64,000 nt of DNA from Porphyrobacter sp. IPPAS B-1204 (GCA_003724185.1 RHGM01000003.1:992001-1056000), one strand, 5' to 3'; shown: positions 33,984 to 42,605, counted from the first letter of the stretch. Program-made: numbers and translations. The notes: generated from the sequence alone by a model not told the origin.

Positions 33984-35015
33984 TCATTCCGAAGCGTCTA
34001 AATTAGTTCGCACGACAAAAGAGTCACTATCGGCTCTATATTCCATGGTGCCAAACAGTAATTCAGGATCGCTCAGTTGGCGGTGCTCGTTCTTCCGTAG
34101 AATCATGGCCGAAGTCGCTTGTCCAACTAAACTATACCCAATGGATCTAGCGACGGCTAGCTCATGCATGCCATCAGGATCTTCAACAAGATAAGCTAGC
34201 TCGCGCCCAACCTGCGTGAGAAAAACAGCCTTAACGCTCACTTCAGCCGTTGAATGAACTTGAAGATGGAAACGTCTTCCAGCAAGGCCGCCAAACAGCT
34301 TTCCTGGCGTGTGCATCAATGGCTTGGCCAAAGTGCCCAATACACCAGACAGTAACCCCAAATCTTCCAAAACCCGTGCGTCAGAGAAATTGTCGCCCGA
34401 CTTTCCAATACTTTCAGTTGGAATTATGTTGCCAAACGACAATTGTACGATTTTTGAGAATTTCTCCGCCTCCTGACGATCGAGTGTCTTAAGTACTTCT
34501 AGGGAACGCTTTGAGAAACTACCCGGAGTGGCAATTTCGCCAGCCAATACTCTAGACCAAAGAGCTCTCATTTCGTCAGAGCGGGCCGTCTCCGCCTTAT
34601 TGATAAAAGAGTCCAGCCAATCTTCGTCGACTTTCTGATCGCTTGTTTGCTGGCTTCTCTCGGCCAATATAGTTAGAGTGCCTGACGCGACAGCTTCGCG
34701 GCTTCTTTGCTTATTGACCTCTTCATTTATTAATCGGTCGACTGTGCGTTGTACAATGGCGTCATCTTCAACGATTTTGGCAATAGCGGCGTTCGAGAGC
34801 GCTTGGCGAAGTGTACGCGTTTCCTTATTTCGGTCCTCCAAGCGCTCTTTATATCCGGCCAAGGCGATGGCGGGGATATCAACGAGTCCCGTCACAAGCC
34901 TTGAAATTGCACCAAATGCGGTTTGGGACAAAAACTCTGGGAGGTGAGACAGACCGTTGGCGAGAACCGACTCAATGGTCGTAAGCTCACGTGGTCCGTT
35001 GTCACTCTCCCCCAC
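33984..35015 (-). CDS. DUF2806 protein in a low-GC island
   Basis: A 343-residue soluble protein that resembles DUF2806. The central helical region carries DEDWLDSFINKAETARSDEM (about 130-149) and RALWSRVLAGEIATPGSFSK, the best-conserved family segment, preceded by IAKIVEDDAIVQRTVDRLIN. The function of DUF2806 is unknown. The gene is about 47% G+C in a counted line, while its neighbours are about 65-70%. It starts at a GTG only 6 nt after the nrdB stop, with a G-rich upstream stretch and no clear ribosome site. The composition points to horizontal acquisition; a defence role is possible but only a guess. Confidence 0.75.
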   Translation of the reverse strand: MGESDNGPRELTTIESVLANGLSHLPEFLSQTAFGAISRLVTGLVDIPAIALAGYKERLEDRNKETRTLRQALSNAAIAKIVEDDAIVQRTVDRLINEEVNKQRSREAVASGTLTILAERSQQTSDQKVDEDWLDSFINKAETARSDEMRALWSRVLAGEIATPGSFSKRSLEVLKTLDRQEAEKFSKIVQLSFGNIIPTESIGKSGDNFSDARVLEDLGLLSGVLGTLAKPLMHTPGKLFGGLAGRRFHLQVHSTAEVSVKAVFLTQVGRELAYLVEDPDGMHELAVARSIGYSLVGQATSAMILRKNEHRQLSDPELLFGTMEYRADSDSFVVRTNLDASE

Positions 35016-35021
35016 TACCCC

Positions 35022-36068
35022 CTACTCCGCAGCCTCAGCCCCAAACAGCCCGACCTCGGCGACCTCGACCCCGTCCTCATTGACCGCCTTGGCCTTCTGG
35101 CGCTTGTCGAAGCTCGTCCACACGGTGTTCCAGTCGCCGCGGGTGGCGCCCTTGGAATATTCGGTGGCGCGGGTTTCGAAGAAGTTGGCGTGTTCCACCC
35201 CGTTCAGCAGCGGCGCGAGCCACGGGAGGGGGTGTTCCTCGATCATGTAGATTTCCTGCAGGCCGAGCTGCTTCAGGCGCCAGTCGGCGATGTAGCGGAT
35301 GTAGCGCTTGATCTCCTTGGCACTCATGCCGTTGATCGGGCCCATTTCGAAGGCGAGGTCGATGAAGTTGTCTTCCAGACGCACGGTCTTCTGGCAGATG
35401 TCGATCAGGTCTTCCTTCACCGCCTTGGTGAGGCACTGGCGTTCCTCGCAGAAGGTGTGGAACAGCTTGATGATGCCTTCGCAGTGCAGCGATTCGTCGC
35501 GCACCGACCAGCTGACGATCTGGCCCATGCCCTTCATCTTGTTGAAGCGCGGGAAGTTCATCAGCATGGCGAAGCTGGCGAACAGCTGCAGCCCTTCGGT
35601 GAAGCCGCCGAACACGGCGAGCGTGCGGGCGATGTCTTCATCAGAGTCGACGCCGAAGGTCTGGAGGAAATCGTGCTTGTCCTTCATTTCCTCATATTCG
35701 AGGAAGGCGGAATATTCGCTTTCGGGCATCCCGATGGTGTCGAGCAGGTGCGAATAGGCCGCGATGTGCACCGTCTCCATGTTGGAGAAGGCGGCGAGCA
35801 TCATCTTGATCTCGGTCGGCTTGAACACGCGGCCGTAGTTTTCGTGGTAGCAGTTCTGCACCTCGACATCGGCTTGGGTGAAGAAGCGGAAGATCTGGGT
35901 GAGCAGGTTGCGCTCGTTCTCGGTGATCTTCTGCGCCCAGTCGCGGCAATCCTCGCCCAGAGGCACCTCTTCCGGCATCCAGTGGATCTGCTGCTGGCGC
36001 TTCCAGAAATCATAGGCCCAGGGGTACTGGAACGGCTTGTAGGTGGAGCGGGCTTCGAGCAGCGACAT
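35022..36068 (-). CDS. nrdB: Ribonucleoside-diphosphate reductase, beta (radical) subunit NrdB
   Basis: A 348-residue class I radical-generating subunit. Metal and radical residues are visible: NMETVHIAAYSHLLD (about 96-110; Glu, His and the radical Tyr in ExxHxxxY), FGGFTEGLQLFASFAML (Glu) and SWSVRDESLHCEGI (Glu-x-x-His). An earlier acidic ligand is probably in the FTQADVEVQN region. No ATP-cone precedes the core, since the protein starts MSLLEARSTYKPFQYPWAYD. AGGAG lies 7 nt before the ATG. It pairs with nrdA, with a small membrane protein gene in between. Confidence 0.95.
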   Translation of the reverse strand: MSLLEARSTYKPFQYPWAYDFWKRQQQIHWMPEEVPLGEDCRDWAQKITENERNLLTQIFRFFTQADVEVQNCYHENYGRVFKPTEIKMMLAAFSNMETVHIAAYSHLLDTIGMPESEYSAFLEYEEMKDKHDFLQTFGVDSDEDIARTLAVFGGFTEGLQLFASFAMLMNFPRFNKMKGMGQIVSWSVRDESLHCEGIIKLFHTFCEERQCLTKAVKEDLIDICQKTVRLEDNFIDLAFEMGPINGMSAKEIKRYIRYIADWRLKQLGLQEIYMIEEHPLPWLAPLLNGVEHANFFETRATEYSKGATRGDWNTVWTSFDKRQKAKAVNEDGVEVAEVGLFGAEAAE

Positions 36069-36136
36069 GGGCGGTCTCCTGGGACAGATGAGGATAGCAG
36101 ATACGGAGCGCGGACGCTCCCGGATTCAGTCGCGCA

Positions 36137-36322
36137 TCAGGGCGCGTAGGCAATCAGGATGTAGATGCAGAAGGGCACGAACATCGACACCATCGCGACG
36201 TGGATCATCGCGGCGTTGCGGGCGTGGCCTTCGCGGTTGCGGCGCAGTTCACGCACCGCGTTGAACAGGAACACGGCGCTGACGATCAGGCCCATTATCC
36301 CCCCGGCAAGTGGCAAACTCAT
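36137..36322 (-). CDS. Small two-helix membrane protein between nrdA and nrdB
   Basis: A 61-residue protein with two hydrophobic segments: LAGGIMGLIVSAVFLFNAVR (about 5-24) and IHVAMVSMFVPFCIYILIAY (about 40-59), joined by a basic loop ELRRNREGHARNAAM. AAGGA lies 8 nt before the ATG. No family is recognised. It is on the same strand as nrdA and nrdB and probably lies in their transcript. Confidence 0.7.
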   Translation of the reverse strand: MSLPLAGGIMGLIVSAVFLFNAVRELRRNREGHARNAAMIHVAMVSMFVPFCIYILIAYAP

Positions 36323-36459
36323 AAGTCTCGTCCTTCTCTCACCCTCGGCCTGGCGCTGTACCGGGCCTTGCAGTCCAGTTACGCATGGCGCCGGGGTCTG
36401 GATTGTGCCGGCGGGCACAGGCTACCGGAGCCGGCCCGCCACGCTGGCCTGTGTTGCGG

Positions 36460-38484
36460 TTACTGGCAGCTCAGGCATTCTTCGTAATCGGTCTGCTCGC
36501 CATTGGCGGACAGTTCGATCTTGGCGAGTTCGGACGTGTTGTCCGCCTCCACCCCGCCGACGAAACCGGCGCGCTGCACGCTCTTGGAGCGGAGGTAGTA
36601 CAGCGACTTGATGCCGCGCTCCCACGCCTGATAGTGCAGCATCATAAGATCCCACTTGTCGACATCGGCCGGGATGAACAGGTTCAGTGACTGGGCCTGA
36701 TCGATATAAGGCGTGCGGTCGGCGGCGAATTCGAGCAGCCAGCGCTGGTCGATTTCGAAGCTGGTCTTGAAGGTCGCCTTTTCCTCGATGGTGAGGAAGT
36801 CGAGGTGCTGGACGCTGCCGCCCCGCTCAAGGATCGAGTTCCAGACATTGGTCGAGTTCTTCGACTTCTTGTCGAGCACCTTTTCCAAGTACGGGTTCTT
36901 GACGATGAAGCTGCCCGACAGGGTCTTGTGGGTGTAGATGTTCGCCGGGATCGGCTCGATACAGGCCGAGGTGCCGCCGCAGATGATGCTGATCGACGCG
37001 GTCGGCGCGATCGCCATCTTGCAGCTGAACCGCTCCATCGCGCCCATGTCGGCCGCATCGGGGCACGGCCCGCGTTCCTGCGCCAGCAGCATCGAAGCTT
37101 CCGATGCCTTGGCGTGGATGTGCTTGAACATCTGCAGGTTCAGCGCCTTGGCCATCGCGCTTTCGAAGGCGACGTTCTTCTGCTGCAGGTACGAGTGGAA
37201 GCCCATCACCCCGAGGCCGACCGAACGTTCGCGGCTGGCGGAGTACTTGGCGCGGGCCATTTCGTCCGGCGCGCGGTCGATATAGTCCTGCAGGACGTTG
37301 TCGAGGAAGCGCATCACGTCCTCGATGAACTGCTTGTCACCCTTCCACTCTTCCCAGGTTTCGAGGTTGAGCGACGACAGGCAGCACACCGCTGTCCGGT
37401 CATTGCCCAAGTGGTCGATCCCGGTGGGGAGGGTGATTTCCGAACACAGGTTCGAGGTCGAAACCTTGAGGCCCAGATCGCGGTGATGCTTGGGCATCAT
37501 GCGGTTCACGGTGTCGTTGAAGACGATATAGGGTTCGCCCGTGGCCAGCCGGGTCTCGACCAGCTTCTGGAACAGCGAGCGCGCATCGACCGTCTGCCGC
37601 ACCGAGCCATCGCGGGGTGAGCGCAGCTGGAATTCGGCACCTTCGCGCACCGCGTTCATGAATTCGTCGGTGACCAGCACGCCGTGGTGCAGGTTCAGCG
37701 CCTTGCGGTTGAAGTCGCCCGAAGGCTTGCGGATTTCGAGGAACTCCTCGATTTCAGGGTGGCTGATGTCGAGATAGCACGCGGCCGAACCACGGCGCAG
37801 CGAGCCTTGCGAAATCGCCAGCGTCAGCGAATCCATCACCCGCACGAAGGGAATGATGCCCGAGGTCTTGCCATTGAGGCCGACCGGCTCGCCGATCCCG
37901 CGGACATTGCCCCAATAGGTGCCGATCCCGCCGCCCTTGCTGGCGAGCCACACGTTTTCATTCCACGTGCCCACGATCCCTTCGAGGCTGTCCTCGACCG
38001 AGTTGAGGTAGCACGAGATCGGCAGGCCGCGGTTGGTGCCGCCGTTCGACAGCACGGGCGTTGCCGGCATGAACCACAGGTTCGAAATGTAGTCATACAA
38101 ACGCTGGGCGTGATCCTGATCGTCGGCATAGGCATCGGCCACGCGGGCGAAGAGATCCTGATAGTTCTCTCCGGGCAGCAGATAGCGGTCGGTCAGGGTT
38201 TCCTTGCCGAAATCGGTCAGCCGCGCATCGCGCGACGGGTTGGTGACAATCGTGAAGCGACGGTCATTGACCTTCTTGCTGTCACTCGCGGCCGCCTTGG
38301 CAGCCTCCGCCATCGCACCAGCCAGCGCTTCGCCCGCCTTGGCGGCGATCAGCACATCGGAACCGGCATCACTCGTCTTCATGGTCACAGCCTTTTCATC
38401 CCCCACGGCAGGCAAAGCGCCCGCGCCGGTATCCAGTTCATTCGTCACATCGCCCGGCACGTTTTCGCTCGCCTTGAAATCCAT
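36460..38484 (-). CDS. nrdA: Ribonucleoside-diphosphate reductase, alpha subunit NrdA, without ATP cone
   Basis: The 674-residue catalytic subunit of class I ribonucleotide reductase. The first about 80 residues are Ala/Lys-rich and show no ATP-cone motif, unlike E. coli NrdA. The core then begins NPSRDARLTDFGKETLTDRY. Active-site regions include GLPISCYLNSVEDSLEGIVG (Cys), GGGIGTYWGNVRGIGEPVGL, SNLCSEITLPTGIDHLGNDR with its active-site Cys and Glu, and the C-terminal redox pair in EECLSCQ. AGGGGC precedes the ATG. Lack of the cone in both subunits implies loss or change of the usual dATP off-switch. Confidence 0.94.
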   Translation of the reverse strand: MDFKASENVPGDVTNELDTGAGALPAVGDEKAVTMKTSDAGSDVLIAAKAGEALAGAMAEAAKAAASDSKKVNDRRFTIVTNPSRDARLTDFGKETLTDRYLLPGENYQDLFARVADAYADDQDHAQRLYDYISNLWFMPATPVLSNGGTNRGLPISCYLNSVEDSLEGIVGTWNENVWLASKGGGIGTYWGNVRGIGEPVGLNGKTSGIIPFVRVMDSLTLAISQGSLRRGSAACYLDISHPEIEEFLEIRKPSGDFNRKALNLHHGVLVTDEFMNAVREGAEFQLRSPRDGSVRQTVDARSLFQKLVETRLATGEPYIVFNDTVNRMMPKHHRDLGLKVSTSNLCSEITLPTGIDHLGNDRTAVCCLSSLNLETWEEWKGDKQFIEDVMRFLDNVLQDYIDRAPDEMARAKYSASRERSVGLGVMGFHSYLQQKNVAFESAMAKALNLQMFKHIHAKASEASMLLAQERGPCPDAADMGAMERFSCKMAIAPTASISIICGGTSACIEPIPANIYTHKTLSGSFIVKNPYLEKVLDKKSKNSTNVWNSILERGGSVQHLDFLTIEEKATFKTSFEIDQRWLLEFAADRTPYIDQAQSLNLFIPADVDKWDLMMLHYQAWERGIKSLYYLRSKSVQRAGFVGGVEADNTSELAKIELSANGEQTDYEECLSCQ

Positions 38485-39044
38485 CTGAAGCCCCTGTTGT
38501 CCCCCGAATCAGACCATGGACGCAAGGGGCCATGTTCCAATTCTGTTCTATACCGGTTGGTCCACAGACTTGCCAACAGGCACACCCGTTGCCGGGCCTG
38601 CTGACGCATCGGTTGATCCCATTTGCGGCGCGGGGCGGACCATCAGGCCGGGGCGAATCGTTCTCCCTCTGCCCTTGTGCGGGGCGGCGGGGTTTCACCA
38701 AGGCTTGGGGGTCCGATCAGCACCGAACCACTAGATGATGAATCACTGCGGGACTCCCGTCAACGGGCGATTAAGCACGTAGTTACCATGACAGGCCGGT
38801 TTCAGACGTGCGTCAGACCCGCGACGCGTGGACCAAGCTTGAGTCGTGAGACCCGCAAGCCCCAAATTGAATCTGTGAAGAAAAATATGGTGATTGAATC
38901 ATTCGAATCCACCCGTGAATCTTTTGCACGCGGGTGGGTTGGAATGTTGCGCGGAATGGGTTTGCAGCACCGGCGGTGAACAAGGCCGAGGCGATCCGCC
39001 TAACGGTGCGTCCGGCCCGGGGACAGAGCCTCTTCCCTGCGTCA
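38485..39044. other. Gene-free spacer upstream of nrdA (about 560 nt)
   Basis: No convincing coding frame; the short frames here have poor composition. It holds a possible nrdA promoter (38547-38576). The segment from 38730 to 38950 is richer in A+T (for example around 38870-38900) and could hold regulatory sites. A pair of NrdR boxes could not be identified with confidence. Confidence 0.5.
38547..38576 (-). promoter_or_regulatory. Possible sigma-70 promoter for nrdA
   Basis: On the minus strand: TTGGCA (-35, five of six consensus bases), an 18-nt spacer, then TATAGA (-10, four of six). The start would be near 38540, giving a leader of about 56 nt to the nrdA ATG. This is the best match seen in the spacer but is not unique enough to be certain. 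Confidence 0.4.
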
Positions 39045-39950
39045 TTAGAAAAAAAACCTGCACCATTCGATCAAGTCGGCGCTCCGCGGGCGCCGCGGCC
39101 GTTCGTCCTCGATCAGGTGACACTCGCCGATGATGGCCCACTCATCGTGCACCCGCCGCCCCGACGGGCTGATCAGGCGGGCCCGCGTATGCTTCTCGAA
39201 CTCGAAGGCGACCGCCTTGCCGAAGCCCCACCCCTTCGGACTTTCGAGGACCATCGTGCAATCGCTGACCCGGTCGCGAGGCAGCATCTTGCATCGCATC
39301 AATACGACGCCCTCGATATTGGCATCCAAAGCCGCCTGCGGATGTACACGGCCCGGTGGCGGGTCATTGAAATAGCCGCGCCGATACCACGTGCTGACCG
39401 TGTAGCCGTCGCCATCACCGAAGGCGTTGCCAAATCGGCCCGCCGCCATGCCGTCTCCCTGCCCGCCCGCCTTGCCGGGCGTGTCCGACGTCGGGCCGGG
39501 CTGAGCACCGGCGCCCGCTCCGGTCACTTGCGCCGGCGGGGCCGAAACCTCCGGAGACGCCTGTGACAAGGGTGGGCTGGCAGCCGTATCCGACAGCGGC
39601 ACCAGGTTCGGGACCGGGACCGGCGCGGGCTCCACCGGCGGCACCCTGGCAGGCGCCGGGCTGTCGGTCGCGGTCCTTGCCGGACTGGCGACGCGCGCAC
39701 CCGGATCCTGTGCCTTGCTGTCTTGCGCCTGATCGCCAGGGCTGCCACCGCCGACCGCGATTGTAACGATCGCCGCAAACGCGTCGGCGCCCCGCTCGAT
39801 CGACCGCGCCGAGGAGATGAAAAGTATCAGGCCGAACAACGCTGCAGTGATGCAGATCGACAGCACCATCGCCACGCGCTTGTGCGCGGGCATCGTACCG
39901 GAGGCGTGGAACAACCCGGCCGGATCAAACAAGCGAGCAGACGTCAACAT
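39045..39950 (-). CDS. TonB-like energy transduction protein
   Basis: A 301-residue protein. One N-terminal transmembrane helix near residues 27-46 (VAMVLSICITAALFGLILFI) is followed by a long Pro/Ala/Gln-rich periplasm-spanning stretch (about 75-165). The C-terminal domain has the TonB-CTD pattern: ALDANIEGVVLMRCKMLPRD, RVSDCTMVLESPKGWGFGKA (about 224-262). A disulfide may form between its two Cys. The ATG at 39950 has only a weak ribosome site; longer frames upstream look unlikely. The two TonB-dependent receptors in the window lie 3 and 10 kb away, so a link is possible but not shown. ExbB/ExbD genes are not adjacent. Confidence 0.75.
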   Translation of the reverse strand: MLTSARLFDPAGLFHASGTMPAHKRVAMVLSICITAALFGLILFISSARSIERGADAFAAIVTIAVGGGSPGDQAQDSKAQDPGARVASPARTATDSPAPARVPPVEPAPVPVPNLVPLSDTAASPPLSQASPEVSAPPAQVTGAGAGAQPGPTSDTPGKAGGQGDGMAAGRFGNAFGDGDGYTVSTWYRRGYFNDPPPGRVHPQAALDANIEGVVLMRCKMLPRDRVSDCTMVLESPKGWGFGKAVAFEFEKHTRARLISPSGRRVHDEWAIIGECHLIEDERPRRPRSADLIEWCRFFF

Positions 39951-40342
39951 GAGGGGGTCGATCCCATCATGGGTATCCTCAAAACAGCGCCAAGGCACCG
40001 ACCGAGGCGTTCCGCCACGGCTTTCAGTCCTTCGGCGATGCTCCCATCGAGCCGCAGCATTAGTACGCTGCACAAGCTGACTACCTGATTAACAACGATT
40101 AATCGGGCAAGCTGATCGCAGGATATGTCCCGGTTCAAGCAGATCGAGCGCAGCAGGAAGCTGTTCAGGCATCCGCCGTCATGACCATGGCACGGCAGGT
40201 CTCTCCGGTCCCTGTCCGCCACACAGGGCTTCACGCGGCACCCTGTCCGTTCGCCTCCATGGCAACCGCGCACCACGCACCCCGGATGATCCCTTAGCGC
40301 GCCGTTCGCATAAGCTCACGAGAACGCCGCGCCCGTGCGCGC
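39951..40342. other. Gene-free spacer (about 390 nt)
   Basis: No supported gene. A 110-codon frame on the minus strand (39944-40276) overlaps the TonB-like start, is Cys/Arg-rich and lacks a ribosome site, so it is not called. The one clear pattern is an 18-nt inverted repeat at 40087-40104. Confidence 0.5.
40087..40104. promoter_or_regulatory. Inverted repeat GATTAA-N6-TTAATC upstream of the TonB-like gene
   Basis: Perfect 6-bp arms (GATTAA and TTAATC) separated by 6 nt, in an AT-rich patch about 137 nt before the TonB-like ATG. The size and symmetry fit an operator for a dimeric regulator. TTAA half-sites are 6 and not 7 nt apart, so it does not fit CtrA. Confidence 0.35.
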
Positions 40343-40966
40343 CTATTGCAGCGTCACAATCTCCTCACCGCCATCGTGGCGGCCGAAAAACTGCATCAGT
40401 TGCACCAGCAATTCGCAGCGGTCGGTCAGGGTCTCGGCCTCCAGCAGCGCCTGCTTGGACGCCGGATCGAAGGGCGCGATCTGGGAGACGCCGTTGATCA
40501 GCGAACGGTCATCCAGCCGCTCGACCGAATCCCAATCAACCGAATAACCCTGCATATCGGCAAAGCGCCGCGCCTCGCGTTCAAACCCGCCGCGCTGGGC
40601 GTGGGAGAGGGTTTCGTCCTCGTCCTCGGCATAGATTTCGGCCTCGATCTGGCGGAAGGGGGTGGCGACATCCAGTTCGCGCACCAGCCGGAACCGGGCC
40701 GTGCCTTCAAGGATGAGGTTGTAGCGCCCGTCATCCATCGCCTGCACCTCGCCGATCTTGCCGATGCAGCCGACTGAATAGAGCGGCGCGCCATCTTCGG
40801 GGCGCTGCGGCTGGATCATCGCGATCTGGCGATCACGGATCAGCGCATCGCCGACCAGCGCACGGTAGCGCGGCTCGAAGATGTGGAGCGGCAGCTGCAT
40901 CCCGGGAAACAGCACCGCGCCGGTCAGCGGGAAGATCGAAAGGCGGCGGGTCATGGTCTGGTTCAT
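40343..40966 (-). CDS. Lon N-terminal (LON/PUA-like) domain protein
   Basis: A 207-residue cytosolic protein consisting only of a Lon substrate-binding-type domain, without the ATPase or protease parts. The signature is LSIFPLTGAVLFPGMQLPLH, then IFEPRYRALVGDAL (about 9-42), and GTARFRLVRELDVATPFRQI (about 95-114). The ATG lies within the stop of the thioredoxin/TPR gene (ATGA); an ATG 12 nt further in is also possible. Such proteins are widespread in proteobacteria; a role in protein quality control is inferred only. Confidence 0.88.
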   Translation of the reverse strand: MNQTMTRRLSIFPLTGAVLFPGMQLPLHIFEPRYRALVGDALIRDRQIAMIQPQRPEDGAPLYSVGCIGKIGEVQAMDDGRYNLILEGTARFRLVRELDVATPFRQIEAEIYAEDEDETLSHAQRGGFEREARRFADMQGYSVDWDSVERLDDRSLINGVSQIAPFDPASKQALLEAETLTDRCELLVQLMQFFGRHDGGEEIVTLQ

Positions 40967-41901
40967 CCAAACAATACGCGCGACAGGCGGCGGCGGACGC
41001 CGACCACCCATTCATCCTCAAGGCCGGTCGCCTCGAAGATCTTGAGCAGTTTCGCCCGCGCCGCGCTGTCGTTCCACTCGCGGTCGGCGGCGATCATGGC
41101 GAGCAGCGTGTCGGCGGCATCATCGCGCTGGCCGGCGGCAAAGGCGGCTTCGGCAAAGGCGAACTGCGCGTCCATGTCGTCCGGCGCGGCCGCGGCGGCG
41201 ACGCGCAGCGCGGTCAGCTCGCTGTCATCGACGCGGGTGCCGGCGAGCTCCAGCGCGCTGCGGGCGGGCGCGATGGCGGGATCGGTGGCGAGGCGCGGAT
41301 CAGAGTCGATCACTTCCATCACCTGCTTTGCCTGATCGACCTCGCCCAACTGCACCAGTGCGCGCACCAGCCCGGCGTGGGCGGGGACATTGTCTTCGGC
41401 AAATTCGGTGATCTGGGCAAAGATGCCAGCGGCGCGCTGGGCATCGCCTGCCGACAGCGCTTCCTCGCCCAGCTTCACGAACTGGGCGATTTCCTCGGCC
41501 GAGGGGCCTTGCGGCGCGGCAGGGGCGCCGCCGTCACCCTCACCGGCCTGCACCGGCAATTGCGTCAGCAGCTGATCGAGGATCGCCTTCAATTGCGATT
41601 CGGTGCGGGCGCTGGTCAGATCGGCAATCGGCTGGCCCTGGAACATGGCATAGACCGTCGGGATCGAACGCACCTGAAACTGACCGGCGATGAACTGTTC
41701 CTCGTCGACGTTCAGCTTGGACAGGACCACGCCCTTGTCGGCATATTCCGCGGCGACCTTTTCCAGCACCGGGGTCAGCGCCTTGCACGGCCCGCACCAC
41801 TCGGCCCAGAAATCGAGGATGACGAGCTTGGTCTGCGACGGTTCGACCACTGCCTTGCGGAAACGGTCTACGGCCTTCTGTTCGTCGATGCTCAGTCCCA
41901 T
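40963..41901 (-). CDS. Thioredoxin-TPR cochaperone (CnoX/YbbN-like)
   Basis: A 312-residue protein. The thioredoxin domain (about 1-110) has the active site in LDFWAEWCGPCKALTPVLEK (about 29-48), with CGPC as in true thioredoxin, and the cis-Pro in VRSIPTVYAMFQG. The C-terminal half (about 135-312) is helical with TPR-like repeats (ALSAGDAQRAAGIFAQITEF). This layout matches CnoX/YbbN, a holdase cochaperone for GroEL. The start is uncertain: ATG 41901 is conservative, but TTG at 41910 has AGGAG 8 nt upstream. It is coupled to the Lon-domain gene. Confidence 0.9.
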   Translation of the reverse strand: MGLSIDEQKAVDRFRKAVVEPSQTKLVILDFWAEWCGPCKALTPVLEKVAAEYADKGVVLSKLNVDEEQFIAGQFQVRSIPTVYAMFQGQPIADLTSARTESQLKAILDQLLTQLPVQAGEGDGGAPAAPQGPSAEEIAQFVKLGEEALSAGDAQRAAGIFAQITEFAEDNVPAHAGLVRALVQLGEVDQAKQVMEVIDSDPRLATDPAIAPARSALELAGTRVDDSELTALRVAAAAAPDDMDAQFAFAEAAFAAGQRDDAADTLLAMIAADREWNDSAARAKLLKIFEATGLEDEWVVGVRRRLSRVLFG

Positions 41902-42132
41902 GCTGGCCAAGGTCAATGCTCCTGCTGTGTCGTTGAGCGCTTCACGCGCCTTTGCTCCCATGTGGGGCTTTGTGCCCGGATGTGAAGCGCGCAATCGTGC
42001 TGGCGGGTAAGCCACAGGCGATCAAGCCCCAATCGCGCCAATTTTGCGCTTGCAGGCAGTGAGAGGCGCTGCTAATCGCGCCGCCTCTCCGGCAGGAACC
42101 GCGCAATTGCGGCATTCTGTCAGCGCCAGTGA

Positions 42133-42207
42133 GCGGGCGTAGCTCAGGGGTAGAGCACAACCTTGCCAAGGTTGGGGTCGAGGGTTCGAATCCCTTCGCC
42201 CGCTCCA
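42133..42207 (+). tRNA. tRNA-Gly (anticodon GCC)
   Basis: The acceptor stem GCGGGCG (42133-42139) pairs with CGCCCGC (42197-42203), then discriminator T and encoded CCA. The D arm carries AGCTCAGGGGTAGAGC, the anticodon loop reads TTGCCAA within the stem AACC/GGTT, and the T arm is AGGGTTCGAATCCCT. U73 fits glycine identity. It reads GGC and GGT codons. It is divergent from the thioredoxin/TPR gene. Confidence 0.97.
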
Positions 42208-42605
42208 GTTTTCCAGCAGATGGGTCAGCGTTTCCGCGTGTTGCAGCAGCGACACAGCGGCCCGCTGTGGGCTGCCATTGCGGCTCGCCGAAGCCGCAGA
42301 ATTGCGCGCTTTGCACCGGCACTTGCAAGAATCTTGCACCCCTGCTGCCAGCGTGACATACTTCTTTCATGGACGCAGAATTCTTCTGTCCCCTCGGCGG
42401 TCAAGTGACCGTGCGCCGCTCGGTCGAGTATCACCTCACCGACTGGTTCAACGAGTAATTCCCTGCCGCGCGGGATAGGCGCGGATTGATCGCAGCGTTT
42501 TGGGCCGTGGTGCCCGCGCTGCCCTTCACCACAGATCCGGGCCGGTCCCGATGATTCGCCTCGCGGCTGCATGGCCGCGCTTGAGGGTTTCAGGGGGTTC
42601 TCCTT
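42208..42605. other. Spacer between tRNA-Gly and the first TonB receptor (about 400 nt)
   Basis: It contains no large gene. A 29-codon frame (42369-42458) with high GC3 is the only coding-like stretch. No integrase fragment or direct repeat of the tRNA 3' end was found, so there is no sign that the tRNA serves as an integration site. Confidence 0.5.
42369..42458 (+). CDS. Possible small ORF of 29 residues, unknown
   Basis: ATG to TAA with 22 of 28 sense codons ending in G or C, in line with the genome's coding bias. It reads MDAEFFCPLGGQVTVRRSVE and ends YHLTDWFNE; it is soluble, with one Cys and a C-terminal aromatic cluster. No clear ribosome site precedes it. It may be a real small protein, a fragment or chance; no family is recognised. 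Confidence 0.3.
   Translation: MDAEFFCPLGGQVTVRRSVEYHLTDWFNE

Noticed and set aside
34923-36149. A 408-codon plus-strand frame
   Set aside because: Antisense shadow of nrdB; no ribosome site and no family resemblance.
38700-38800. NrdR-box-like words (ACTAGATGATGA and similar) before nrdA
   Set aside because: Only partial agreement with NrdR consensus, and no second copy at the expected spacing of about 31 nt.
39944-40276. A 110-codon minus-strand frame upstream of the TonB-like gene
   Set aside because: Its end overlaps the TonB-like start in another frame, it lacks a ribosome site, and it is rich in Cys and Arg with no domain.
42133-42605. Integration site at tRNA-Gly
   Set aside because: No integrase, no duplicated tRNA end and no composition shift after the tRNA.
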